Shown here in pieces: positions 8,698 through 16,318 of a stretch of DNA of 49,043 nucleotides (position 1 is its first letter; each line of letters starts with the position of its first letter). Location: contig DXQT01000020.1 of NCBI GenBank assembly GCA_019411365.1, forward strand, positions 1 through 49,043, read 5' to 3'. The notes under the pieces are model-generated. The model was not told where the DNA came from. It worked only from the letters and a program-made list of their open reading frames with translations, and did not search any database. The DNA is from Roseburia sp. GTDB lineage: Bacteria; Bacillota_A; Clostridia; Lachnospirales; Lachnospiraceae. Both the position numbers and the translations under genes were made by a program.

Positions 8698-9147
8698 TCA
8701 GACGCCCATCCCTGCACCGATCTTTTTTTTCATCGTAACAGTTGTTCCTTTTCCGGGTGCTGAATGTACCTCGACTTCATCCATAAATGCTTCCATAAAA
8801 GCAAATCCCATGCCGGAACGCTCCAGTTCCGGTCTCGTCGTAAAAAAAGGTTCCATGGCTTTTTGTACATCCGCAATCCCGTGACCATGATCTTTCACTG
8901 TGATCTCTGCATGGTTTCCGCACAGTTTACAGGACACCTCCACCTTCTCCTCCGGACTGTCATACCCGTGGATGATCGCATTTGTTACTGCCTCTGAAAC
9001 TGCTGTCTTAATGTCAGAAATCTCATCCAGTGTCGGGTTTAATTCCGCCACAAACGCAGCCACCGCCATTCTGGCAAATCCTTCATTCACGGACCGCGCA
9101 TCAAATTCCAGTTTCATTTCGTTTTCATTAATCTGATCTGCCTGCAT
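8698..9147 (-). CDS. spoIIAB: Anti-sigma F factor SpoIIAB
   Basis: SpoIIAB is a GHKL-fold protein kinase that binds SigF and phosphorylates SpoIIAA. The N-box (SEAVTNAIIHGYD), the G1 box (VKDHGHGI) and the G2-like loop (ERSGMGFAFME) are intact. The 149-residue form beginning MQADQINENEMKLEF is preferred: it matches the usual family length of about 146 and has GGAG seven bases upstream. A longer reading frame opens at 9222 but its extra 25 residues are basic and unlike the family. It sits between spoIIAA and sigF. Confidence 0.95.
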   Translation of the reverse strand: MQADQINENEMKLEFDARSVNEGFARMAVAAFVAELNPTLDEISDIKTAVSEAVTNAIIHGYDSPEEKVEVSCKLCGNHAEITVKDHGHGIADVQKAMEPFFTTRPELERSGMGFAFMEAFMDEVEVHSAPGKGTTVTMKKKIGAGMGV

Positions 9148-9215
9148 ATCGATTCTCCATTTCCTCTTTTTATTCTTATTTTCTTCCAAAATCCCACATA
9201 TCCCATTTCTCTTAC

Positions 9216-9310
9216 CGGACATTCCCTTGTCTGGTCTATTTCAACTGTTCGCGTAAATTCGCTGATTTCATCTTTTCCTGGCGGATATTCCCTGCCTGGC
9301 CCATTTCCAA
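9216..9310. repeat. Imperfect direct repeat in the spoIIAA-spoIIAB spacer
   Basis: Two imperfect copies of a block of about 29 bases lie at 9216-9245 (starting CGGACATTCCC) and 9282-9310 (starting CGGATATTCCC). Each continues with a CTGGYCYATTTC-like core. They start 66 bases apart inside a 184-base spacer; these two genes are normally nearly contiguous. No open frame with a ribosome binding site fills the spacer. Confidence 0.5.
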
Positions 9311-9331
9311 GCCAATTACATGTGTCTATTT

Positions 9332-9643
9332 TTATACCGTATCGACCCGGATCAGCTTTTGCAGGCCTGACACCATAAAAATCTTTTTTACGCGCTCATT
9401 CATATTGGTTGCTGCCACTTCGCCGCCGGAAAACCCCATGCTCTTGCATCTTCCAATGATCACACCGATCCCGGAACTGTCCATAAACTCTGTTTCCCGA
9501 AAATCAAACACAAGCCGTCTGACATGATATGCCCCGATCAGAAAATCTGCCTCCATCTTAAGCCTGCCCGCCTCATGATGATCTAACTCTTTTGGCATCT
9601 GTATCGTCAGACATCCTTCTTTTAACTGATACTTTTCTTCCAT
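9332..9643 (-). CDS. spoIIAA: Anti-anti-sigma factor SpoIIAA
   Basis: A 103-residue STAS-domain protein that releases SigF by displacing it from SpoIIAB when unphosphorylated. The phosphorylated serine corresponds to S56 in FMDSSGIGVIIGR, which lines up with Ser58 of Bacillus subtilis SpoIIAA. The N-terminal KELDHHEAGRLK segment is also typical. AAGGAG precedes the ATG. It is the first gene of the spoIIA operon, just after the terminator of the TPR gene. No dacF homologue precedes it. An obvious SigH-type promoter could not be confirmed by eye. Confidence 0.95.
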   Translation of the reverse strand: MEEKYQLKEGCLTIQMPKELDHHEAGRLKMEADFLIGAYHVRRLVFDFRETEFMDSSGIGVIIGRCKSMGFSGGEVAATNMNERVKKIFMVSGLQKLIRVDTV

Positions 9644-9712
9644 AAATGCTCCTTTCCTGTTACTTTTTTAATTGGTTTAAAAGTCACCTTTTGCTTTCAA
9701 TACCCTATGAAT

Positions 9713-9747
9713 AAAAAAAGACGTCTAATATCACTTAGACGTCTTTT
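9713..9747 (-). terminator. Rho-independent terminator after the TPR gene
   Basis: A perfect 13-base stem (AAAAGACGTCTAA with TTAGACGTCTTTT) closes a 6-base loop and is followed on the minus strand by a run of T. It separates the TPR gene from the spoIIA operon and looks functional in both directions. Confidence 0.9.
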
Positions 9748-9779
9748 GTATCATCTTTATTTAATTTTTTTAATGATTT

Positions 9780-11144
9780 TTACTCTTCAATATTGATGTA
9801 ATTCTGTGCATTCGCCGCGCGCTCTGTACCCGGATACAGTTCTACGATCTTCTGATAGTAAGTCTTTGCCGTTTCAAGATCATTATTCTTACGGTAAGCC
9901 TGTGCTAAATAGTACAGTGCATATCCATCTTTGTAGGTTTCCTCCATGTCCACAACTTTTTGCAAGCTGGTGATGGATTCCTCAAATTTCTGACTGTTAT
10001 AATCGCTGTATCCCTGATTATATAAGGACTCCAGATAATCAGCATTGACCTGCGCATTAATCGTCTCATAAACACTCTTTGCGCTGTCACTTAAGTATTC
10101 CTCATTGACATTGCCAAGCGCATTGCCTGCTGCCTCAATATCTCCATCCGAATAGGATGCATATGCGGATAATAACTGGTCATATGTGCTGATCTTATTC
10201 TCGGAACCTTCTGCGCTGTCCTTGACCTCAGTGATCTGGCTCGTCAGATCATCAATCTGCTTCTGCAGTGTACTGATCTCCTGATTCTTGGACGAAACAG
10301 TGTTATTCGCATCGAGCACCTGCGCTTTGGCATCATTCTGCACCTGACGGCGCACACCCGGTACAACCAGAAATCCGGTAATTGCCGCACCGATTGCGAT
10401 ACCGATGACCATATTAAGAATCGTACTCATTGCGGAATTGTCCTTTAAATACTTCGGCTGGATGATCGTCTCATTGCCGCTCTGGTAGGAAATCTGTTCC
10501 TCCTTCTGTTTCTTACCCGGCGTATTCTCCTTTAATCCTGCATTCACTTCTTTTAAATAACGAAGTGTGATCGTGTTATTTGCATCAATCTTTCCGGCGT
10601 TGCGCAAAGACTTCTTGGCAAGATCATATTTGCCCTCCTGAATATAGAGCAATGCTAAAAGCTGATGTCCACTGACTAATTTCGGGTTCAGTGACAGTAC
10701 CTTTTTCAACTGGATAATCGCAAGATCACGGCTGTCCTGTCTGCAGTACAATAACGCCTGATTGTATTTTTTAATGGTCTGATTGATTGTCTCAAGTCTT
10801 GATCTGTTATTCTGTATTTCATCCAGATAACGGCTTGCGGCATTCTCAGCAGGCTGATAGTTCTTACTGATGACCCACTCTGTCAATGCCTCCACCACTT
10901 CGCCCATCTCAAAGTAGATGAGTCCCAGCAGATTTCTTGCATCTATATTTAATTTATTGAATTTCAGGCTTGTTTTCAAGCTTTCTATTGCTCCTGAAAG
11001 ATCACGGACACTCGCCTTTGCCAGTGCATCATTGTAATATTCATTGGATGCCATGACAATTTTTTTATATATTTTTACATTTACGCCGCATTCAGGGCAG
11101 ATATTTTCCCTTCCAAGCTTTGCTCCACAATTATAGCACTTCAT
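9780..11144 (-). CDS. Zinc-ribbon, TPR membrane protein
   Basis: A probable membrane-anchored scaffold of 454 residues. It begins with a zinc ribbon (MKCYNCGAKLGRENICPECG: two CxxC pairs). Cytoplasmic TPR-like helices follow (about residues 25-200), then a basic linker, one membrane segment (about 240-264: ILNMVIGIAIGAAITGFLVV), a coiled coil (about 280-315), and extracellular TPR repeats to the end (about 320-454). No enzyme motif is present. The ATG at 11144 has GAGGGA six bases upstream; a GTG four codons earlier overlaps that site and is less likely. It lies 48 bases downstream of the 47-codon gene and probably shares its palindrome-bearing promoter. Its partner is unknown. Confidence 0.85.
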   Translation of the reverse strand: MKCYNCGAKLGRENICPECGVNVKIYKKIVMASNEYYNDALAKASVRDLSGAIESLKTSLKFNKLNIDARNLLGLIYFEMGEVVEALTEWVISKNYQPAENAASRYLDEIQNNRSRLETINQTIKKYNQALLYCRQDSRDLAIIQLKKVLSLNPKLVSGHQLLALLYIQEGKYDLAKKSLRNAGKIDANNTITLRYLKEVNAGLKENTPGKKQKEEQISYQSGNETIIQPKYLKDNSAMSTILNMVIGIAIGAAITGFLVVPGVRRQVQNDAKAQVLDANNTVSSKNQEISTLQKQIDDLTSQITEVKDSAEGSENKISTYDQLLSAYASYSDGDIEAAGNALGNVNEEYLSDSAKSVYETINAQVNADYLESLYNQGYSDYNSQKFEESITSLQKVVDMEETYKDGYALYYLAQAYRKNNDLETAKTYYQKIVELYPGTERAANAQNYINIEE

Positions 11145-11192
11145 TCTTTCCCTCACTTCATGAATTTACATTCGACTTTTCCAAAAGATGTC

Positions 11193-11336
11193 TTACATAT
11201 TATGTTTTAACTCCTGCATCATCTCTTTTAAAACATCTGTCATATCTGTTAATTCATGATTATATATTGCCTGTTCTGCCTCTTCTACCTCTAAGCTCGG
11301 TTTAAAATTCTTTAATTCTTCTTCAAAATTAATCAT
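11193..11336 (-). CDS. 47-residue acidic small protein
   Basis: A small reading frame starting MINFEEELKNFKPSLEVEEA and ending MMQELKHNM. It is strongly acidic, apparently helical, has no cysteine, signal peptide or membrane segment, and uses codons like the neighbouring genes. AAGGACAGG lies upstream of the ATG. It is followed after 48 bases by the zinc-ribbon TPR gene and preceded by a promoter with a 28-bp palindrome, so the two probably form an operon. I do not recognise a named family. The function may be as a partner or regulator of the TPR protein; that is inference. Confidence 0.7.
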   Translation of the reverse strand: MINFEEELKNFKPSLEVEEAEQAIYNHELTDMTDVLKEMMQELKHNM

Positions 11337-11424
11337 AATCGACCTGTCCTTTTCTGCCATTTGTTTATGGCAAACATCTATTTTAAGATTCTTCTCTCCA
11401 CCACATAATTAAGGGCAAAAAGAA

Positions 11425-11462
11425 TCACCACTATATTATAATATAGTGGTGACAATAATCAA
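11425..11462 (-). promoter_or_regulatory. Promoter overlapped by a 28-bp perfect palindrome
   Basis: TTGATT (11462-11457), a 16-base spacer and TATAAT (11440-11435) form a good housekeeping promoter reading toward the 47-codon gene. The -10 box lies in the centre of a perfect palindrome (11425-11452, half-site TCACCACTATATTA). A dimeric repressor bound there would block RNA polymerase. A weak hairpin at 11487-11516 may end the FapA transcript just upstream. Confidence 0.7.
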
Positions 11463-11514
11463 GTAAATTTATATTAAGTTTTTCGTAAAACTTCTGCCAT
11501 ATTCGACAGCAGTT

Positions 11515-12891
11515 TTATGAGCATTCTCTCGTCTTGATCTTATCCTGCAGCTTGTAAAACTCAGCTGCTTTTACATAATTCTGTACAAGCAGCTTGGTAT
11601 CCTCGATCTGGATCACAGCTCCCGGATAAGTCCCCCGCAAAACGGTAACACATGCACCGCTCGCACTCTCGATCAGATTGCGCAGCTGCTTTGCCTCTTC
11701 TTTGCTGTGTGCTAATGTCGCAGTATCACGGATCTTGATACGGAGCAATGTCACTCGCCTCGGATCGTCTTTGTAGCTGACTCCACGCGCTTTTTCCAGC
11801 TCTTCAAACTTGCGCAGCCCCTCTTCAATCTGTGCTAATCCCTGACTCAACTCCTGAATCGTCTTTTCTAACTGTCTGAGTTTTGCATATCCTTCCGGAC
11901 TTGCACCAGCCATAATAACGGTCTTCTTCTCGGCATCATTTCCTAATGTCGTAACCTCGATTCCACACACTCCATGTGTAAGGCCACCGATGATGCTTCC
12001 GCGTTTTCCATTCATGATGATCTTTCCAAAGCACTGTACCTGACAATCCATTAACACATCTGCACGGATATCGCCTGCACATTCAATACGGGTAAATTCA
12101 AAAAACTTTGCGGTAATACTGCCTTTTGTCTTTACTGATGCCTTATTTCCACCGAGCATTCCACTTCTTAAAATAATATCTTTCCCTGCCTCTAAAGTAC
12201 ATGCCTCGACGATTCCATCCACTGTGATCGTACCGCTTGCTTTTACTATAACGCCGCTTTCCACGCTTCCGTGGATCACAACATCACCATGAAAATCAAT
12301 GTTGCCACTGGAAAGATCTGCATTGCCGGACAATTCATGTACCGGAAGGATCACAACCCTGTCATTCTGTGTCTCGATCTTACCACTCATCAGCGCAACA
12401 TAGGTATTATCATCCTTGCGTTCAAATCCTTTTCCTTTCAGTGGAAGCTGTTCTCTTCCCCGCTTTGCAGGTATCGGCTTTCCAGTGACTGTCTTGCCGT
12501 CCATTCCCTCCACACAAGGATGGTACTCCGCGATCACCTGATCCTGCACCACAGACTCTATCGACTTTACAGACCAGTAATCCACGGTTCCATCCGGCCG
12601 CATCAACGGTTTTTTATCAAAGTTGCAGTTAAAATTGTAATCATAATAACCGTCTTTTCCATCTACCGGCTCTGTTCCCTGCGCAACTAACGTCTCCACA
12701 CCATATTTTTTTTCATCAATCAGCTCCGTCAACGCTGCTTCATCTATTCCGTACTTGACACCTCTGTCATCCAATGCTTTCTGCAATGATTCAATTGTAT
12801 ATTCTCCCCCATCGTCTGGTGTTATAAGCATAACATACGCTTCCATGCTATCTGCCGTCATCCGTACGATTGGTTTTTCTTCTGTTACCAT
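11515..12891 (-). CDS. FapA/DUF342 family protein
   Basis: A 458-residue protein of the FapA (DUF342) group. The N-terminal half contains the family motif GMDGKTVTGKPIP. A central repeat-rich beta-helix follows (about residues 165-320, with motifs such as GNADLSSGNIDFHGDVVIHGSV), and then a helical C-terminal region with coiled-coil character (about 335-410). Members are often called flagellar assembly protein A, but the biochemical role is poorly defined and no flagellar genes are nearby. The ATG at 12891 has GGGGAG upstream; a TTG five codons earlier is less likely. It is transcribed alone from the promoter at 12957-12985. Confidence 0.85.
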   Translation of the reverse strand: MVTEEKPIVRMTADSMEAYVMLITPDDGGEYTIESLQKALDDRGVKYGIDEAALTELIDEKKYGVETLVAQGTEPVDGKDGYYDYNFNCNFDKKPLMRPDGTVDYWSVKSIESVVQDQVIAEYHPCVEGMDGKTVTGKPIPAKRGREQLPLKGKGFERKDDNTYVALMSGKIETQNDRVVILPVHELSGNADLSSGNIDFHGDVVIHGSVESGVIVKASGTITVDGIVEACTLEAGKDIILRSGMLGGNKASVKTKGSITAKFFEFTRIECAGDIRADVLMDCQVQCFGKIIMNGKRGSIIGGLTHGVCGIEVTTLGNDAEKKTVIMAGASPEGYAKLRQLEKTIQELSQGLAQIEEGLRKFEELEKARGVSYKDDPRRVTLLRIKIRDTATLAHSKEEAKQLRNLIESASGACVTVLRGTYPGAVIQIEDTKLLVQNYVKAAEFYKLQDKIKTRECS

Positions 12892-12956
12892 AGGCGTGCT
12901 CCCCAATTCTTTCTGATGTATGTATATATAGTAACGTAGAATATTCCTTATCTTAT

Positions 12957-12985
12957 ATAATACTAGTATTTTTATGCTTTTTCAA
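12957..12985 (-). promoter_or_regulatory. Promoter of the FapA-like gene
   Basis: TTGAAA (12985-12980), a 17-base spacer and TATTAT (12962-12957) give a good SigA-type promoter about 65 bases upstream of the ATG. Confidence 0.65.
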
Positions 12986-13089
12986 GTAAATTCTTTAACA
13001 CAACGCATCCTTTTTGGTGCTATTTTACCAAAAAGAGCTATACAAGGCAAGCACCACTTTACCGGCTGACCAGTAAAGATGATACCCAT
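12982..13089 (-). CDS. Possible 35-residue peptide in structured spacer
   Basis: An ATG at 13089 opens a frame of 35 codons (begins MGIIFTGQPVKWCLPC) with AAGGAG nine bases upstream, good spacing. A second frame, from an ATG at 13096, begins MHDGYHLYWSAG and overlaps it, but its AAGGAG is only two bases away. The segment can also fold as RNA: TTTACTGG pairs with CCGGTAAA, and GAGCTAT pairs with ATAGCTC followed by five T. It may therefore be a structured RNA with a hairpin end rather than a gene. I cannot assign either to a known family. Confidence 0.3.
   Translation of the reverse strand: MGIIFTGQPVKWCLPCIALFGKIAPKRMRCVKEFT
13010..13035. repeat. Hairpin upstream of the FapA promoter
   Basis: CTTTTTGGT (13010-13018) and ACCAAAAAG (13027-13035) form a perfect 9-base stem with an 8-base loop. 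It could end transcripts coming from valS or from the structured spacer, but no clean T-tract follows on the minus strand. Confidence 0.45.
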
Positions 13090-13103
13090 CGTGCATAGCT
13101 CCT

Positions 13104-13198
13104 TCTTATTATATCATGAAGCAATGCTTCATGATCATGATCTACACGAGCTTCGCTCGGCAGTCTTATTATATCATGTGCAAAATCAGCACATGATA
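13104..13198. repeat. Tandem repeat-plus-hairpin block after valS
   Basis: The 15-base sequence TCTTATTATATCATG occurs twice, at 13104-13118 and 13164-13178, exactly 60 bases apart. Each copy runs into a strong hairpin: ATCATGAAGCA/TGCTTCATGAT (13113-13135) and TATCATGTGC/GCACATGATA (13172-13198). A third small hairpin, CGAGC-TTC-GCTCG, lies at 13147-13159. On the minus strand each repeat contains a TATAAT-like box. The block fills the spacer between valS and the FapA-like gene. Confidence 0.75.
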
Positions 13199-13231
13199 CA
13201 ATTCGCCGTTCTTGCGCTCATTATCTTGCAA

Positions 13232-15895
13232 TTATTTTGACATCTGTGCCAAACGTTCTTTGACCTGCTCCATCATCTGTTCGTATCCGGCAAGTTTGTC
13301 CTTCTCTTCCTGCACTTTTGCTTCCGGTGCTTTGCTTAAGAATTTTTCATTCGAAAGCATTCCCTTAGAACGTGCAAGCTCTTTCTCTAAACGTGCCTGC
13401 TCTTTTAACAGACGCTCTTTTTCTTTCTCGAAATCAACCAGATCTTCTAATGGCAGATACAGTGTAGCGCCAGGGATCACAACAGATACTGCATCCTCCC
13501 CGATGCCTGTCTTATCCTGCTGCACCATGACCTCACTTGCTCCGGCAAGGTTTGCATAAGCCTCTTTGGTCAGCTCAAAGGAATCACGCAAAGCGGCATC
13601 TTCAGCAACAATAAAGATTTTCGCTTTTCTTGATGGCGGAACATCCATCTCTGTGCGCACATTACGGACACCTTTTACCAGATCCTTGCAGTGCTCTAAC
13701 ATTTCTTCCTCTGCCGGGAAATTCCAGTCGGCACGGTACTCCGGCCATTTTGCAAGCATGATCGTGTCTTCTTCCGGATGCAGTGTACAGAAAATCTCTT
13801 CTGTGATAAACGGCATGAACGGATGAAGCAGTTTTAATGCCTCTGTCAGTACGGTCTTTAATGTCCAGAATGCTGCGTTTGCAGATGCCGGATCATTTTC
13901 TTTATTATAAGTACGAGTCTTAGTGATCTCAATATACCAGTCACAGAATTCATCCCAGATGAAATCATAAACTTTCTGTACGGCGATTCCCATCTCGTAC
14001 TTATCCATATTTTCTGTCACGTCTTTTGCAAGTGTGTTTACCTTGGATAAGATCCACTTATCTGCCGGTTTTAACTCATCCAGTGACGGCTCCTTGATCT
14101 CGCTTCCCTCAAGGTTCATCATGATGAAACGAGATGCATTCCATACTTTGTTGGCAAAGTTTCTGGATGCCTCAACACGCTCCCAGTAGAAACGCATATC
14201 ATTTCCCGGTGCATTTCCGGTGATCAGTGTCAGACGGAGTGCATCTGCGCCGTATTTATCGATTACTTCGAGCGGATCAATACCGTTTCCTAAAGATTTA
14301 CTCATCTTGCGTCCCTGGGAATCACGAACCAGTCCGTGGAACAATACGGTATGGAACGGTGCTTTGCCCATCTGCTCATAGCCGGAGAAAATCATACGGA
14401 TGACCCAGAAGAAAATGATATCGTATCCGGTTACAAGTACATCGGTCGGATAGAAGTAATCCAGATCTTCTGTCTTATCCGGCCAGCCTAATGTGGAGAA
14501 CGGCCAGAGTGCGGATGAGAACCAGGTATCTAAGGTATCCGGATCCTGCTCCATGTGGTCACATCCACATTTCGGACATTTCTCCGGTGCAGTCTTTGCT
14601 ACCACCATCTCACCGCAGTCCGGGCAGTAATAAGCCGGGATGCGGTGTCCCCACCAGAGCTGTCTGGAAATACACCAGTCACGGATATTGTCAGTCCAGT
14701 TAAAGTATGTTTTCTCCATACGTTTTGGAAGTAACTGGATGTCTCCGTTTTTCACTGCTTCCACAGCCGGTTTGATCAGTTCGTCCATCTTTACAAACCA
14801 CTGCTGTTTTACCATCGGCTCAACGGTTGTGCCGCAGCGGTCATGGGTTCCTACGTTGTGGGAATGCGGCTCTACTTTTACAAGCAGTCCCTGTTTTTCA
14901 AGATCCTCCACCAGTGCTTTTCTGCACTCGTAGCGGTCCATGCCCTCATATTTTCCGGCATAATGGTTCATTGTTGCATCGTCGTTGATGACGGTGATCT
15001 CCTCTAAGTTGTGACGTTTTCCAACCTCAAAGTCGTTCGGGTCATGTGCCGGTGTGATCTTTACACATCCGGTTCCGAACTCTTTGTCAACATAAGCGTC
15101 TGCGATCACCGGGATCTCGCGGTCTGTCATCGGAAGTTTTAACATCTTTCCGACGATGTCTTTGTAGCGGTCGTCGTCCGGGTTCACTGCAACTGCAGTA
15201 TCACCAAACAATGTCTCCGGTCTTGTCGTTGCGATCTCAACAAATCTTCCCTCTTCGCCGACAACCGGATAGTTGATGTGCCAGAAGAATCCGTCCTGCT
15301 CTTCGTGCTCTACCTCGGCATCTGAGATGGAAGTCTTACATACCGGACACCAGTTGACGATACGGGAACCTTTGTAGATCAGCCCTTTTTCATATAATTT
15401 TACAAATACCTCAAGTACTGCCTCAGAGCAGCCCTTGTCCATCGTAAAACGCTCTCTCTCCCAGTCTGCGGAAGATCCCATTTTCTTTAACTGGTTGATG
15501 ATGCGGCTGCCGTACTCGTCACGCCACTCCCAGCATTTTTCTAAGAATCCTTCTCTTCCAAGATCACGCTTGTCGATGCCCTGTTTTTTCAGGTTCTCGA
15601 TTACTTTCACTTCTGTTGCGATGGAAGCGTGGTCTGTACCCGGCTGCCATAATGCGTTGTAACCCTGCATTCTCTTATAACGTGTTAAAATATCCTGCAT
15701 GGTGTTGTCGAGAGCATGTCCCATGTGAAGCTGTCCTGTGATGTTTGGCGGCGGCATCACGATGGTAAACGGCTTTTTGCTGCGGTCAACTTCGGCGTGG
15801 AAATAGCCGTTGTCTTCCCATTTTTTGTATAAACGGTCTTCAATGCTTTTTGGATCGTAGGTCTTTGCTAATTCTTTACTGCAATTCTGACACAT
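13232..15895 (-). CDS. valS: Valyl-tRNA synthetase
   Basis: A class I aminoacyl-tRNA synthetase that charges tRNA-Val, 887 residues, normal length. The HIGH-type motif is PPPNITGQLHMGHA near residue 45 and the KMSKS motif is GRKMSKSLGNGIDP near residue 530. The editing domain lies between them and the C-terminal coiled coil (FEKEKERLLKEQARLEKEL) is present. The start at 15895 is set by AAGGAGA and by homology at MCQNCSKELAKTYDP; the longer open frame to 16024 runs back into the T-box leader. Expression is predicted to be controlled by the T-box riboswitch upstream. Confidence 0.97.
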   Translation of the reverse strand: MCQNCSKELAKTYDPKSIEDRLYKKWEDNGYFHAEVDRSKKPFTIVMPPPNITGQLHMGHALDNTMQDILTRYKRMQGYNALWQPGTDHASIATEVKVIENLKKQGIDKRDLGREGFLEKCWEWRDEYGSRIINQLKKMGSSADWERERFTMDKGCSEAVLEVFVKLYEKGLIYKGSRIVNWCPVCKTSISDAEVEHEEQDGFFWHINYPVVGEEGRFVEIATTRPETLFGDTAVAVNPDDDRYKDIVGKMLKLPMTDREIPVIADAYVDKEFGTGCVKITPAHDPNDFEVGKRHNLEEITVINDDATMNHYAGKYEGMDRYECRKALVEDLEKQGLLVKVEPHSHNVGTHDRCGTTVEPMVKQQWFVKMDELIKPAVEAVKNGDIQLLPKRMEKTYFNWTDNIRDWCISRQLWWGHRIPAYYCPDCGEMVVAKTAPEKCPKCGCDHMEQDPDTLDTWFSSALWPFSTLGWPDKTEDLDYFYPTDVLVTGYDIIFFWVIRMIFSGYEQMGKAPFHTVLFHGLVRDSQGRKMSKSLGNGIDPLEVIDKYGADALRLTLITGNAPGNDMRFYWERVEASRNFANKVWNASRFIMMNLEGSEIKEPSLDELKPADKWILSKVNTLAKDVTENMDKYEMGIAVQKVYDFIWDEFCDWYIEITKTRTYNKENDPASANAAFWTLKTVLTEALKLLHPFMPFITEEIFCTLHPEEDTIMLAKWPEYRADWNFPAEEEMLEHCKDLVKGVRNVRTEMDVPPSRKAKIFIVAEDAALRDSFELTKEAYANLAGASEVMVQQDKTGIGEDAVSVVIPGATLYLPLEDLVDFEKEKERLLKEQARLEKELARSKGMLSNEKFLSKAPEAKVQEEKDKLAGYEQMMEQVKERLAQMSK

Positions 15896-15963
15896 AATCT
15901 GTTCTCCTTTTTTAGTTCTGATAGATAGGCGGTTTTGATTCACAGGACATAATTTCCTATGAA

Positions 15964-16275
15964 TTAAAAAAAGCCCTTCGTATTCCATACGGAATACAAA
16001 GGGCGAATATGATCGCGGTACCACCTTTGTTGGTGCTCATGTCCAGCCAGTTCCATATCTGACCGGTCATCCTGTAACGTGGATGAGTCGTGAATACCTG
16101 TGCATATCTGCAATGCCTGTTCTTATATCCTGTCATACAGCTATGCTTTCTCAGCATTCCGGTTCAAAAGCTACCTTCCACATATCTTTCTCTGGGATGT
16201 CTTTCAGCCGGTGAACTTCCCTCTCTGCAAAGAGTTTATGTGTACTCCTCTTTCTCACAACCTTTGTTTTTTGCT
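15964..16275 (-). promoter_or_regulatory. T-box riboswitch (valine) of valS
   Basis: The leader carries the T-box core AAAGGTGGTACCGCG (about 16013-16027 on the minus strand) followed by a terminator stem, GCCCTTTGTATTCC with GGAATACGAAGGGC (16004-15973), and seven T. Uncharged tRNA-Val would stabilise the antiterminator and allow valS transcription. The upstream stem I region is visible. A GTA triplet at 16174-16172, followed by GCTTTTGAACC, is a plausible valine specifier, but the exact specifier loop was not folded. Confidence 0.93.
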
Positions 16276-16281
16276 GTTTTT

Positions 16282-16310
16282 ATCATACGAGGGGACGCGG
16301 GGTTTGTCAA
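16282..16310 (-). promoter_or_regulatory. valS promoter
   Basis: TTGACA (16310-16305), a 17-base spacer and TATGAT (16287-16282) form a near-consensus SigA promoter. The -35 box begins 8 bases after the stop codon of the RND transporter gene. Confidence 0.85.
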
Positions 16311-16318
16311 CTGTTTTT

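Noticed and set aside
13104..13198. Possible CRISPR-like repeats
   Set aside because: Only two repeat copies are present, 60 bases apart, each part of its own hairpin, and there are no cas genes.
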